A stretch of DNA of 64,000 bases from Zanthoxylum bungeanum (Eukaryota; Streptophyta; Magnoliopsida; Sapindales; Rutaceae). A program made the position numbers and the translations under genes. Positions 45,456 through 58,000 of the stretch are shown piece by piece. The stretch covers positions 434,001 to 498,000 of the forward strand of contig SKCR01007816.1 in assembly GCA_019454045.1 (NCBI GenBank), read 5' to 3'. Each line of letters begins with the position of its first letter. The first letter of the stretch is position 1. The notes below the pieces were generated by a model, which did no database searches, was not told the DNA's origin, and saw only the letters and a list, made by a program, of their open reading frames with translations.

Positions 45456-46346
45456 ATGAATTCCGAAATGGATTCCATATACACCAACCAAGTTTGGACA
45501 CTGGTTGATGCACCAGAAGTCGTAAAGCCTATTGGTTGCAAATGGGTCTTCAAGAGGAAGACTGACATGGATGGCAATGTACAAACGTACAAAGCTAGGC
45601 TTGTAGCGAAATGGTATCGTCAACGACATGGTGTCGATTACGATGAAACTTTTTCACCCGTTGCCATGATTAAATCCATTCGGATAATGCTTGCTATTGC
45701 TGCATATTTCGATTACGAGATATGGCAGATGGACGTCAAAACCGCTTTCCTTAACGGAAACCTTTTGGAGGATGTTTATATGCAACAGCCTGACAGTTTT
45801 TTCGTACCAAGACTTGGAAACAAGGTTTGTAAGTTAAATCGATCCATTTATGGATTGAAGCAAGCATCGTGTTCTTGGAACCAACGTTTTGATGAGATCA
45901 TAAAAGAATATGATTTCGTTCAAAACGAAGATGATCCCTGTGTATATAAGAAGGTTAGTGGGAGCGCACTGACATTCATTGTCATTTACGTTGATGATGT
46001 ATTGCTTATTGGCAATGACATTCCCATGTTAACATCGGTGAAAGCTTGGCTTTCATTAAAATTCTCCATGAAAGATCTGGGAGAAGCAGCCTTTATTCTA
46101 GGAATAAAGATCTACCGGGATAGATCTAGAAAGCTGATTGGACTCTCCCAGAGCACGTACATTGACAAAATGTTGAAGAGATTCAACATGGATCAGTCCA
46201 AGAGGGGACTGTTACTAGTGTCACATGGCGTCACTCTATCTAAGGACATGTGTCCTAAAACTCAAGATGAGAGAGAACTTGAGTCGGATACCATTCGCCT
46301 CGGCAGTCGGATCGATCATATATGCCATGATATGTACGCGACCTGA
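45456..46346 (+). pseudogene. pol: Copia A reverse transcriptase
   Basis: MNSEMDSIYTNQVWTLVD, then IWQMDVKTAFLNGNL, SIYGLKQASCSWN and catalytic YVDD (45987-45998), LLIGND, and the RT connection through LSQSTYIDKMLKRFNM. A frameshift near 46280 moves the RNase H into another frame. Confidence 0.9.
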
Positions 46347-46970
46347 TGTCTCGTATGCTTTGAGCATGTTTAGTCGCTATCAGGCCGATCCAGGTGATAG
46401 TCACTGGATGGCGGTTAAGAATATCCTAAAGTATCTTAGACGAACTAAGGATGCTTTCTTAATCTATGGAGATGGAGAACTTATGGTAACTGGGTATATC
46501 GATGCAAGTTTCCAAACCGATAAAGATGACTGCAAGTCACAATATGGGTACATATTTTGTTTGAATAATGGAGCAGTAAGCTGGAAATCTTCCAAGCAAG
46601 AGACTGTTGCCGATTCAACAACAGAAACAGACTACATTGCTGCAGCTGAAGCAGCAAAAGAGGCAGTTTGGATCCGAAAATTCCTAATTGGATTAGGAGT
46701 AGTTCCGTTAGCACTGAGCCTGTTCCATTATATTGTGACAATAACGGGGCTATAGCGCAGGCTAAGGAACCACGGTCTCATCAACGATCCAAGCATGTTC
46801 TTCGACATTTCCATCTGATTCGTGAGATCATACATCGTGGCGATGTGAAGATCGAGAAGGTCGCATCAGAGGACAACATTGCAGATCCGCTGACAAAGGT
46901 TATTCCTCAGCAAATGTTTAAGCGACATGTACATAGTTCAGGTATTAGATGCTTGAGTGACTGGCTATAG
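46280..46970 (+). pseudogene. pol: Copia A RNase H
   Basis: FASAVGSIIYAMICTRPDVS, GYIDASFQTDKDD, STTETDYIAAAEAAKEAVWI, then after another 1-bp shift (~46700) PLYCDNNGAIAQAKEPRSH and DNIADPLTKVIPQ. Ends at 46970, a few bases before the polypurine tract. Confidence 0.88.
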
Positions 46971-46972
46971 GC

Positions 46973-46985
46973 CAAGTGGGAGATT
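46973..46985 (+). other. Copia A polypurine tract
   Basis: AAGTGGGAGATTG directly before TGTTAGACAATT of the 3' LTR. Confidence 0.88.
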
Positions 46986-48919
46986 GTTAGACAATTATGA
47001 CCCATAGCGTCACTATTTGTAAAAGACATTGTGGTTTTTGTACAAATTAATTATGTAGCAATGAAATTGTATTTTATCATTTTGTAATTTGATTACGTAT
47101 ATATATAAATGATAAAAGTCCCTATGATTAGTTCCGGATTATAAGATATGAGACAATATCAATCCATAAAGGTTTAATCATTAAATATCCTTAGTCGTAG
47201 TATTATCGAGACTGTACATCGATAATGCGGAATAAACTATTATTACACTTGTGCGTGTTATGGAAGCATAACAACATAGTTCTCATATATTTAAGTATTG
47301 GATACTTATGCAAGTGTGATAGGAGGTTGTGTTTACCGATGGTACGGAAACAACTTCGCTCTGGATAGACCCCGCGGAATCCTATTGGTAGTATGACTAT
47401 GTGTCTATGGGAATCCGCATCAGGGTAGATGTATTTGGTCTTAACTTGAGACTTACATCGCTAGTACTTGCGACAGTCAATACACTTTGGTTTTGGTCGT
47501 CCGGGACTTTAACAGGTTCTGTGTACGCCTCTTCTAGGTTTCTTGAGAATCGTAGTGTATCAGGTGTGATGTCAAGAAGGAAGTATCACTTTAGTCATAT
47601 GGAGATGATGATCACGCAGGGATACAGAACTGGTACTCTAAATGGTTACAACTATCGGGATAATATGACAAGGTCATGATTATCCGATTTAAAGAGACTA
47701 GTTGCTAGTAATCCGATATATGCTTTGTACGGGGCAGACACTATTCCAGCCCCAGGCCTTGCATGTGACACTGGATAGTTATACGCAATACTACGTATAC
47801 TACGCCTGATATAGATTATATATTCCATTAAGAATATTTCTGGAGAATTGGGAATGCACGATGCTTTACTAGAAGCCAACCATGTCTCGTAAATCGGTAA
47901 AAATGTAGTACTAGGTACGTACGTGTTCGGATAGTCCGACGACCGGATTTACTGCCAACATATCCAGGGATCTCTTGGGTCGCTTCCCGAAGATTCACCG
48001 ATGACGTATGATTCGAGCATAATTAATCTGGGATTAATTACGGAGAGATTTTATCTAGGATAAAATACCATTTGAAGAGAGAAAACGATTAATTTGGAAT
48101 TAATCGATAGAATAATATATTCGATATATTGAACAAAATTAGATTTCGACGCGGAATTAAAATTGGATTTTAATTCGGGCTAACGAATTAATTTAGAATT
48201 AATTCGCTAGCGACGTGAATAGTTATTTTGCTTGGCATTATTATTTAATTAAATTTGATTTAATTACGTCGCAACAGAAAGTTCGTTAATTCAGAATTAG
48301 CGAACCCGAGCCCGGGAGTGTTTGCGGGCCCACTCGAATTTCGAATCAAGTGGGGCCCACAAGTCACATCATTAGTCACATCACTTGTCACTTTAAGTGA
48401 TGGGTTTTGGTGACAATGATGATGACTTGCCTTACACACTTTGTATTGATGATGGCTTGATTGACTTGTACCAAATTTTTGGTAAATGATTATTAGATTT
48501 TTGAAATCAAAACAAAGTCAACACAATTCATTTCCCTCTCTCTCACTCTCGGTTTTTTGAAGAAAAAAACACTCTCTCCATTTTCTTGCTCTTGACCGAA
48601 ACTAGGAGGAAGAAAAGTTAGAAGTTTTGTTGCAAAATTTCTAAGTTGCTAGCACATCAAGGAATCAAACATAAGTGATAGGGAAACCAAACTTGGAGCT
48701 TGGAATCACCATTGAAGCTTGGAGCTTAAAGATCAAAGTTCATCTTCAACAAAAATTGGGACCTTGGCCGAATCTTGGAGAGCTTCAACAAGGAGAAATT
48801 TTTGTTATCAACACTTCCATAATCCGTTCATTGTAAGTATGATTCCGCCATACTTCTTTAATGTATTCACATGTTTTTTTTATGCTCGAATGATCTTGGG
48901 ACAACTTTAGATACCAACA
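46986..48919 (+). repeat. Copia A 3' LTR, intact
   Basis: 1,934 bp, TGTTAGACAATTATGACCC to ATACCAACA, and the reference copy for reconstructing the disrupted 5' LTR. It ends at the TSD GTTTG (48920-48924). Confidence 0.93.
48020..48305 (+). repeat. Array of nine hyphenated palindromes with 3-nt centres (A 3' LTR)
   Basis: Arms/centre by position: 48020-48040 TAATTAATC/TGG; 48048-48066 ATTTTATC/TAG; 48086-48106 CGATTAATT/TGG; 48114-48130 AATATAT/TCG; ~48133-48148 with TAG; 48154-48176 GAATTAAAAT/TGG; 48184-48206 CGAATTAATT/TAG; 48246-48266 TAATTAAAT/TTG; 48281-48305 GTTCGTTAATT/CAG (one mismatch). The right arm is in each case the reverse complement of the left. Function unknown. Confidence 0.9.
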
Positions 48920-49400
48920 GTTTGACAATTGTAAATTGTCATTTTCCATTTTTTTTTTATAATGACTTTAATAATTACACATAATACACTTTGGATTTTT
49001 TTTATCAATTTCGGTCTTGAAAATTTCAGAATTTGAAATTCTCATGAACATCAAAATTGTAGATCCTTGAGTCTTCTTTCATCTGAAATATGAATCACTT
49101 CAATCCGATATCGAAGTAAAAAGTTATGTTCAAAATATGAAAATTACTCAAAGTTGAAATTTCCGAAATTGTACTTCGTTAGAACGCCATTTCAAGTTTC
49201 CAACCTCCAAAATCCAAATGTCAAGTCCAGTTTTTGCCATACTTTGTTCCACACTTCGTCCTGATTAATTCCATTGAGTCCCGATTTTATTTTATCTATA
49301 AAATAAACAAAAACACATCAAAACGTTAATAAGACTCGAGAAACTATACAAAATATTAAGTAAAAAGAGTGGTAAATATTGATATATTTTCCGCTCATCA
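48920..49400 (-). repeat. Gypsy G 3' LTR, proximal part
   Basis: On the minus strand it starts TGATGAGCGG at 49400, right after the polypurine tract, and is interrupted at 48920 by copia A. It continues at 17310-16523. Confidence 0.7.
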
Positions 49401-49415
49401 CACCCTCAAACCTAA
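49401..49415 (-). other. Gypsy G polypurine tract
   Basis: Minus-strand TTAGGTTTGAGGGTG, preceded by a CTCGAGGACTAGCAAAA phrase commonly found ahead of the 3' LTR in plant gypsy elements. Confidence 0.7.
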
Positions 49416-50744
49416 TATTTTGCTAGTCCTCGAGCAAAACAATAAAACAAAATGAAATAAACAACTTTAAAATAAATTAACCTAAGCTACTTTCGTAGGG
49501 ATCATGGTTGCATTTAGCGTATGCAACAAGCCTTTAAACTCTTAGGTGTCCATAGTGGACGAGTTATAGTCTCGTGAGGGCTTACTACGACGATACCCAC
49601 AAACGTCAATCAAATGTACAATAAATCACACAAACAAAATAAAAAGATAAATAAAATAAACAAGTTATAAGGTGAAATTACTATCCAAGTTAATAGTTGT
49701 TTTCTTTCTTTCTAAATTACTAAATAAGTAAATTCTCCTATACTTTTTACCATTCTCTATATACACAACCAACAAGGTATTAATCAACTGATTGTGCCCA
49801 CAATATTCATAAGTGTAATTGAAAAATAGAGTAATATTTTTGTCCTAAAGTTATATTGGAATTCACACCTTTTTGGCAATGGAATTTTTTTCTCTTTTTT
49901 CTCTTTTTTTTTACAGCATCTTCAATCTTTGTAACGAGCTTTAGGCTAGTGACTCCCAAACCAGTTGGCTTTAGGCACTAGGTGTTAAGACACCCCTACG
50001 GACTTAATTTCCCGGATCTCAGATGTTAAAAGTTCTACCGTTTGACGCAAACAATCACTGCTTACTGAGGCAAGACGTCCGGTTATTAGGTAGAAACTTA
50101 ATTATTAACTCAAGCTCTACCGTTTGACGAAAACAATCATTACTTACTGAGGTAAGATGTCTGGTTACTAAGTAAGAGCAAGGTTAATTATTTATATACA
50201 ATATATTTTTTTAATTTTTTAATTTTTTTAAATTCCATCGCTTTTAGGTGCTATTTCCAATAAACCAGAGCACTGAATATTATAAAATTTTCACTTACGA
50301 CCCATGTCCGTATGTTATCATGTATGTTGATAATACTTGTCAAATGAGCATATGAAGATCAAATTTAATCAATATTATGGAGAATTCAAGAATTTAAATA
50401 ATTCAAAAGGAAATAAACAAAAATTAACTTGTTACGAATCAAACTTAGATACGTCTCAGGAGTGGAAACTCCATACTCAGCTATCTCAAAACACAATTCA
50501 ACTTAGTTAGTAAAGTTAAAAACATAAAAATCAAAACAAATTTTATTTTTTTTTGTTTTTTTTTATATATCATTTTTTATATATAACAAAGCAAAAAAAA
50601 AAAAAAAAAATACTAGTCAATTATCCCCTCCCCCAAACCTAATTGAGACATTATCCCCAATGTCTTAAAAAGAAGAAGAAAAGTTTGGAAGATAGTACCT
50701 GGTTAGCATAGAATTGTCAATTGTATCTACATCTAAAAAGAAAA
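49416..50744 (-). other. Gypsy G post-pol non-coding region
   Basis: No coding frame. On the minus strand, right after the LOG stop, comes GACATTGGGGATAATGTC and then TAGGTTTGGGGGAGGGG (50663-50624), a phrase typical of plant gypsy 3' regions, and an 18-bp poly-T (50592-50610). A two-unit direct repeat lies at 50033-50175. Confidence 0.65.
50033..50175. repeat. Two-unit direct repeat in gypsy 3' region
   Basis: Units of ~80 bp share CTCTACCGTTTGACG, AAACAATCA and CTTACTGAGG blocks, about 85% alike by eye. Confidence 0.75.
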
Positions 50745-50920
50745 CTAAAGGTTAAGATCCAGATTAATCTGACGGTTCTTACCACGATCATCAGACCAGT
50801 TCAACTTGGAAAGGATAGGGTCAATATTTGGTTCAAATGTCAAGAGTTGTTCAATTAAATTATTGGTTGTTATGGCAGGGAAGAGAATATCTTTTAAAGA
50901 TTTTGAAAGGAACCCATTTT
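50745..50920 (-). pseudogene. LOG: LOG-like gene copy, C-terminal part (3' of copia D insertion)
   Basis: In frame with the segment at 61243-60802 once the D element and one TSD copy are ignored. Encodes GFLSKSLKDILFPAITTNNL, then LIEQLLTFEP and LSKLNWS, and ends TAG at 50747-50745. This corresponds to the LOG C-terminal helix and tail. The gypsy 3' motif follows within ~85 bp. Confidence 0.8.
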
Positions 50921-52863
50921 GTTGGACAATTATGACCCATATCATCACTATTTTGTAAAGGACATGGTGTTCTTGTACAAAATTAACTATGTGACATAGG
51001 AAATTGCTCTTTTATCATTTGTAATTGGATTACTTGGATATATAAATGATAAACGTCCCTATGATTATTACCAGATTAATAAGATATGAGATAGTATTAA
51101 TCCACGAACGGTTTAATCATTAAATATCCCTAGTCGTAGTATTATCGAGATTGGACATCGATAATGCGGAATAGGCTAGTATTGCACTTGTGCGCGTTAT
51201 GGAAGCTAAACGGTATAGTTCTCATATATTTAAGTATTGGATACTTATGCAAGTGTGATAAGAGGTTCTGTTAGCCGTTTGATCGGGAATAGCTTCGCTC
51301 TAGATAGACCCCTCGGAATCCCATTGGTAGTATGACTATGTGTCTATGGGAATCCGAATCAGGGTAGGTGTATTTGGTCTTAACTTGAGACTTGCATCGC
51401 TAATACTTGCGACAATCAGTATGCTTTGGTTTTGGTCGTCCGGGGCTTTAACAGGTTCTGTGTATGCCTCTTCTAGGTATACTGAGAATCATAGTGTGTT
51501 GGGTGTGATGTCAAGATGAAAGTATCACTTCAGTTATATGGAGATGATGATCACGCAGGGATACAGAACCGGTACTCTTAAATGCTGCAGCTATCGGGAT
51601 AATATGACTAGGTCATGATTATCCGATTACAGAGACTAGTTGCTAGTGATCCGATATATGCTTCGTACAGGGCAGACACAGTTCCAACCCCAGGCCTAGC
51701 ATGTGACATCCGATACTGGATCGTAATACGCAATACACTGTATACTACGCTTGATAAAGATTATATATTCCTCGTTGAATATTTCTGGAGAATTGGGTAG
51801 ACACGGTGCTTTGCTAGAAGACAACCATGTCTTGTAAATCAGTAAGAACGTGGTACAGGGTACGCACGTATTCGGATAGTCCGATGACCGTATTTACTGC
51901 CAACATATCCAAGGATCTCTTGGGTCGCTTCCCAAAGATTCATCGATGAGATTTGACTCGAACAGAGAATTAATCTGGGATTAATTATGAGAGAGAAAAT
52001 TAATCTGGGATTAATTACGACAAAAATTAATCTGGGTTTAATTGGATCATGAATTAATCTGGGATTAATTCTTGAAGAAGAGATAACGTGATTAATTTGG
52101 AATTAATCGGTAAAATAAATTTAATAGTTAAATTAGATTTTTCCATTTAATTTATTTATTTGGGCTAAAATAATATATTAGATATATTAATTGAAATTGG
52201 ATTTCAATGCGGAATTAAAATTGGATTTTAATTCAAGCGAACGAATTATTTTGGAATTAATTTGTAAGAGACTTCCGTAATAATTTTGCTAGGCATTATT
52301 ATTTAATTAAATTAGATTTAATTACGTCGCGACGTAAAATTCGTTTAATCGGATTAAATGAATCCAAGCCCGAAATGTGTTGAGCAAGCCCACTTTCATT
52401 TTGAATTTAAAGTGAGGCCCACTTCACTTACATCATTAATCAACTTTTGGTGATGGAAGAGATTGATAGCTTTTGTTGGAAACTTTTATAACACACTTTG
52501 CTTTTGTAAAGCATATACACATTTTTTGGAGTTTGACTTTTTGGTAATTGTTTTTAGAAAACAAAGACACAAAAAAACTTCATCTCTCTTCTCCTCTCTA
52601 CTCCATTGCCGAACACAATGCTTTTCTTGGAGGAAAATTTTTCTTTCAAATTTTGTTCTTGCTAGCACATAAATGAGTGAATCAAGGTGATAGGAAAACT
52701 CACTCGAGAGATTGGAACTCGATTTCAAGCTCCGAGCTACTACATCCAAAGGAATTTTTGAAAGCCTAAAACCGATCAAGGTGAGTTTTTCCGCAACTTT
52801 CTTTGATTAATTCACACATGAATCACACTTAGAGATCATTGGCATGTTCTAGGAACACTTACA
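50921..52863 (+). repeat. Copia D 5' LTR
   Basis: Followed by T and the primer site TGGTATCAGAGC at 52865-52876. Confidence 0.93.
51965..52360 (+). repeat. Palindrome array with amplified first unit, D 5' LTR
   Basis: ATTAATC/TGG/GATTAAT occurs about four times between 51969 and 52071. The other palindromes follow, including ATTGAAAT/TGG/ATTTCAAT at 52190-52208. The D 3' LTR (59873-60300) has the same layout with about five copies of the first unit. Confidence 0.88.
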
Positions 52864-52864
52864 T

Positions 52865-52876
52865 TGGTATCAGAGC
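52865..52876 (+). other. Copia D primer-binding site
   Basis: TGGTATCAGAGC, a perfect match to the initiator-Met-tRNA-type site. Confidence 0.92.
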
Positions 52877-55097
52877 GAGATCTAAGCTTGATTTGGATTT
52901 AGGGTTTATGGACTTTATTTGGGATTTTTTGCTTGGAGCTTGATTTTCCTAAATTGGTTGTTTGGTTGTGGTTGGATGATGATGAATTGTATTTGTGCAT
53001 CAATAGAATTGAGAAAAATTGATTGGATCAAAAATCCCCAATTCTTTACCCTTGGTCGAAACTTGAACCCTTAATTGCTCATGGTAATTTTTGATAATTA
53101 GACAATTGGATGTGTTGTTGGCATTAGATGTATATTAATTGTTGGTTTAACTGGATTGAAATCAAAATTGGATGTTAATTGCCGTGAGTGAAGCATGTTC
53201 TATGGATTGATTTTGCTTCAATTTGTGTTGGACATGAATTGGAATTAATGAGCATGATTAATTGATTTAATTAGTGTTTTGGAAACATTAGATTAGTTGA
53301 TTAATTATGTTAATTACACTTGAATTGGATTAATATGTAATTTGGAATAATGTATTAATTTAATTTGTTGTAATTGGGCTTAATGGGCTTGGTTGGGCCA
53401 AGTGTGGTTTTGGTCAATTAGGTTGGATCCAATTGGGCCTAAAACCATTTCCATAAAGTCCAAATATAATAATTGGGCCTTTAATAATTTAATTGGGCCT
53501 AATGGGCCTAAATTGATTTTTGGCATATGGTGATTCCTAATTGGGCCTTGGCATCTTGGGTTTGATCCATAATGGCCAAAGCCCATGCCTAAAGAATTAA
53601 TTAAAAGCCTATTGGACTTTAATTGAATAGTATTGGATACTAATTGGGCCTTTGAGACCCATTAAGATTAGATTTGGAATCCAAGTCTTAAAGACACTAT
53701 TAAAAGTGTAATTATTTAATTTGGAATTAAAATTAGTATTGGATACAATTTAAATTGGATTTAAAATTGTAGTTCGATATAATTCTAGAATACGTACTTT
53801 GAGTATTTATTCTTAAACGAGTTGGACTCGCGCAAATCAAATCGTTGTTTGAACATTAGATGATCATTAATTCAAAGATTAATTAATTGGATTAGATTGA
53901 TTGAATAACATGCTATGTGTGAATACTTGGATGTATTGTATGAATAATGTATATCAGGTGGATATTAGAAGGGTGAGGGCAATTTTGGAAATTATTGTAA
54001 TAAATTTAGAATTTATTAATTGGACCTGCGTGTCCAGCCTATTATCTCTATTCTCTTTGTATTTCTTTTCTCACCAATTCTCCTCAGTGCAAATGAGGTT
54101 TCTTTAATGTATTATGTAATTGGGTAGAAGTAAGAATAGTGCTAGCGGGGGAGAGGAAATTGAGAGATTTGTTCTAGGAACAAATTTGTTATATATCCAT
54201 CCATATATCATTATTAATTTATTTCACGCCTTATTATGCTTTTAGAATGCTTGCTTAAGGGTGTATGATGAGACCTAATCAAAGATAATAAATTGGTTGC
54301 CAATTACGCGAAAAACCCTCATCAAATATTAAGCGTTTTTCCTTCCATTGAGTGGTTCTCTCTCAAGATCCAAGATTGGCATTGGTTTGTTGTCCAAAGT
54401 CAAGATCAATGTCCATCGCGGATGTGTTTGAACCACAAAAGCTTTGTTCTATATCGCATGTCTTGGGCGGTTGTGATTTGTTGGCCAAAGTCAAGGTCAC
54501 TTCTAGTTCATCGACGTGGATTACGAAGATATCCCACTGTCAATAGGTCGCGCTTAACTGGAATCATTAAGTTTGTTGAGCCAAAGCCAAGGCTTAGTTG
54601 ATTCATAGGAAAATGTTAGGAAATATATTGGATATATTTACATATATTGGATATATGTTTCGGACTTGGAGGTCCACCTACTGGATCTAGGAATTAGATG
54701 GGATCCAATTGATCTTAGAAATCTACCTAGTTAAGTTTCATACAACTTGTTGGCCAAAGTCAAGGTTGTGTGTTATTTAACGAGATCCTAGCCCAGTAGG
54801 AAACTAGGTTTCCCGAGTACTCCAGAGAGGGTTAGAGGCTCGCCGAAAAATAATGGGAGGCTAGTATTAAATTTGCAATCTCATTTAGATACTTGCCAAT
54901 ACACGCTCTTTTATTTTAATTTATCGTTGTAATAAATATATTAGTTGGACTAATATTGAATATTGCTTTCTTTGAACAGTTAGACTGTACATGACAATAC
55001 TCCACTTATAGTTGGTTATATAGTCGAACTATAGTAACCATTGCATTTTGAGTGTACCCAAAATCGTTGATTGAATAGTTAGACTATTGCAATCGAG
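52877..55097 (+). other. Copia D leader, non-coding
   Basis: Long leader shared with A and C, with TTGTCCAAAGTCAAG or TTGGCCAAAGTCAAG at about 54391, 54481 and 54750. It has a run of ATTGGGCC-rich sequence (53360-53660) and no gene. Confidence 0.8.
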
Positions 55098-58000
55098 ATG
55101 GCTGTAAAGATTAGCGTCAAATGACATAATCTTGGGTGAAAATGTCTTTAACGACGTAAATTTTCCAGATTGGGAAATGAATCTCAGGAAAGTCCTGGGA
55201 GTTGAGAAGTTACTTTATTGGATAGAGAAACCTCTCGGGCATGAGCCCGGAGTTGAGCAAATAGTAGAGCATGAGCTTTAGAAGACTCAATGTGATGATA
55301 ACTTTAGTGCTCAATCCGTTATGATTGCTGCAATGACTCATTAATTTCTTTGTTAGAATTAAGGATTAGATCTTATACTATGATGTTGAAATTAAATGAT
55401 CTTCATAGATCTAACCTTAGATCTTAGAAGTACGAATTGCAATAAGAGGCTCTTTTGCTCGCGTATGTCAGAGGGTACATCTGTCATGCACTAGGTGTCA
55501 CAGATGATTACTGACATCGAATAGCTAGGTTAGCTGGGCATTACCTACGAGGCCGAGACTTCCATAGATTTTATCTTACAGTCTCTGCCCGAATGCTGGG
55601 GCGGGTTCGTAATGAACCAATAGAAAACTATTGGAGAGTTAATGGCTATGCTCAAGGAGGCAGAGCCAGAGCTTCTAAAAGGGCAAGAAGCGCAAGACGC
55701 ATCTTACTTCGACATCCCAAAAGGCCAAGACTTGGCCGAAGGCTTCTAGGGGTGTGAAGAAAAAGGGCAAAGGCAAAATCGTCACAGTATTCTAGGAAGA
55801 CAAATGACATATCCCAACACGTCTGCCTAAACTGTGGCAAACGGGGTCACTAGAAGCGTGATTTTCGTATGGACAAGACATACATGAAGGATGTGAAGAC
55901 GGGCAAGGCTCCGACTTCAGGTATGTTTGTTATAAACATGTCCACTACTAGTTTTAAAAAATTAGATTTTTGACACTGGATGTGGTACATAAATATGTAC
56001 TGATGTGCGAGATCTACTGATTAGCAGGAGACTGGCTTCAGATGAGATCAACCTGTGAGTCAGAATTGGGACGAGAGTCGCTGTTTTAGCTGTGGGAACC
56101 TAAGTTTTGGAACTGCCCTTTGGGCATGTACTTAAATTAGGAAACTGTTATAATGTACCGAGTTTGACTAGAAACATTATCTCTATCTAGTTTAATCCAT
56201 TGCGGGTATACCTTTATGTTCTGGAACACTGGTTAAGATAATATTGAGATATACACATTAGATGTGAATAACAGTATTTATATTTTGAATATAAACAAAT
56301 CTCAAACATATAATATGACAAACAAATAGCTCAAACTGAGTAAATCATATGAGACTTATTTGTGGCATTGTTGTCTGGGACACATTAAGAAGAATCGTAT
56401 ATATACTATTTGGAAGAATGGATACTAGGACAGATTTGATCATAAATCATTTGACGTCTGCAAATCTTGTTTATTAGGCAAAGTGCCTAAAACTCCTTTT
56501 AGCGGTAAAGGTGTATGTGCCACCGAGCTGTTAGCCCTCGTTCATAGTGATGTAAGTGGGCCCATGTATAGCTAGGCTAGAGGTGGATATGAATACTTCA
56601 TAACCTTTACAGATGTTGCATCGCGTTATGGTTATGTGTATCTTATGAAACACAAATTGGAAACTTTTGATAAATTCAAAGAGTTTTGACACGAAGTAGA
56701 ATAACAGACTGACAAAAGTATTAAAACATTGCGGTTGGACCGTGGTGAAGAATACTTTAATAATGAGTTTCTAGATTACTTGAAAGAATATGGTATTCTT
56801 TCACAGTGGACTCCTCCCGGAACACCTCAATTGAGCGGTGTGTCCAAACAAAAAAAAATCGAACTTTGTTAGACATGGTAAGGTTAATGATGAGTCGCTC
56901 TGAGCTACTAATTTCCTTATAGGGATACGAATTGAACAGTGCAATACTTATTTTGAATAATGTTCCGTAAAAGTCTGTTGGACAGACCCCAAATGAAATA
57001 TGCACAGGAAAGAAACCAAGTTTCTCATTCCTGAAGATTTGGGGATGCTAGGCATGTTAAACGTTTGGATGGTACCAAACTAGAACCCAAATCGGACAAG
57101 TGCCCATTTGTAATTGGTTATCCTAGGGAAACCAATTCCACAACTCACAAGAGAATAAAGATATTTGTTGCTCTCCATACGGTTTTCCTAAAAGGAATTC
57201 CTATATGCAGTGGCAAGTGGGAGGAAAGTAAAACTCGATGAAAATCGGAGTGATACTGTTCCTGGCACCGACTCCCAAATGGAACACGAACAGTTCATCG
57301 GGGATGAGACTGTACCATAATCTTCTAATACACAAGAATCACGTAGATCGGGGAGAGTCAGAAAACAACCTGAAAGGTATGGGTTTCTGATCTCACCACA
57401 GGTGGATATTAATCTTATTGAGGATAATAAACCGACTACGTATGAGGAAGTGATACAATGTATCGACTCCGCTTTATGGCAAGAAGCCATGAAGTCCGAA
57501 ATGGATTCCATGTATACAACCAAGTTTGGATACTGGTTGATGTACCAGAAGACATTGTGTCTGTTGGTAGCAAATGGGTCTTCATGGTGAAGACAGACAT
57601 GGATGGAAACAAACAAACGTACAAAGCTAGGCTTGTAGCGAAAGGGTATCGTCATTAACATAATGTCGATTACGACGAAACCTTTTACCTATTGCCATTA
57701 TTAAATCCATTAGGATAATACTTGCTAATGCTACATATTTCGTTTATGAAATATAACAGTTGGAAGTCAAAACCGCTTTCCTTAACGGAAACCTTTTGAA
57801 GGATGTTTTATACAACACCCTAACAGTTTTGTCATGCCAAAACATACAAACGAGGTTTGCAAGTTAATTCGATCCATTTATGGATTGAAGCAAGCATTAA
57901 GTTCTTGGAACCAACGTTTTGAACAAATCATAATGGTATATGGTTTCATTCAAAACGAAGATGATTATTGTGTATATATAAGAAGGTTAGTGGGAGTGCA

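Larger units (their letters stand above)
17311..48919 (+). mobile_element. Copia element A with nested insertions (composite 31.6 kb)
   Basis: Outer boundaries are TGTTAGACAATTATGACC at 17311 and ..ATACCAACA at 48919, flanked by the 5-bp TSD GTTTG (17306-17310 and 48920-48924). The 5' LTR survives as three blocks: 17311-18836, 30473-30547 and 41138-41259. C and B are lodged between them. The leader, gag-pol (43018-46970) and an intact 3' LTR (46986-48919) follow. LTRs are ~1.9 kb. Over the first ~190 bp the two LTRs differ at roughly 4% of sites. Confidence 0.9.
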
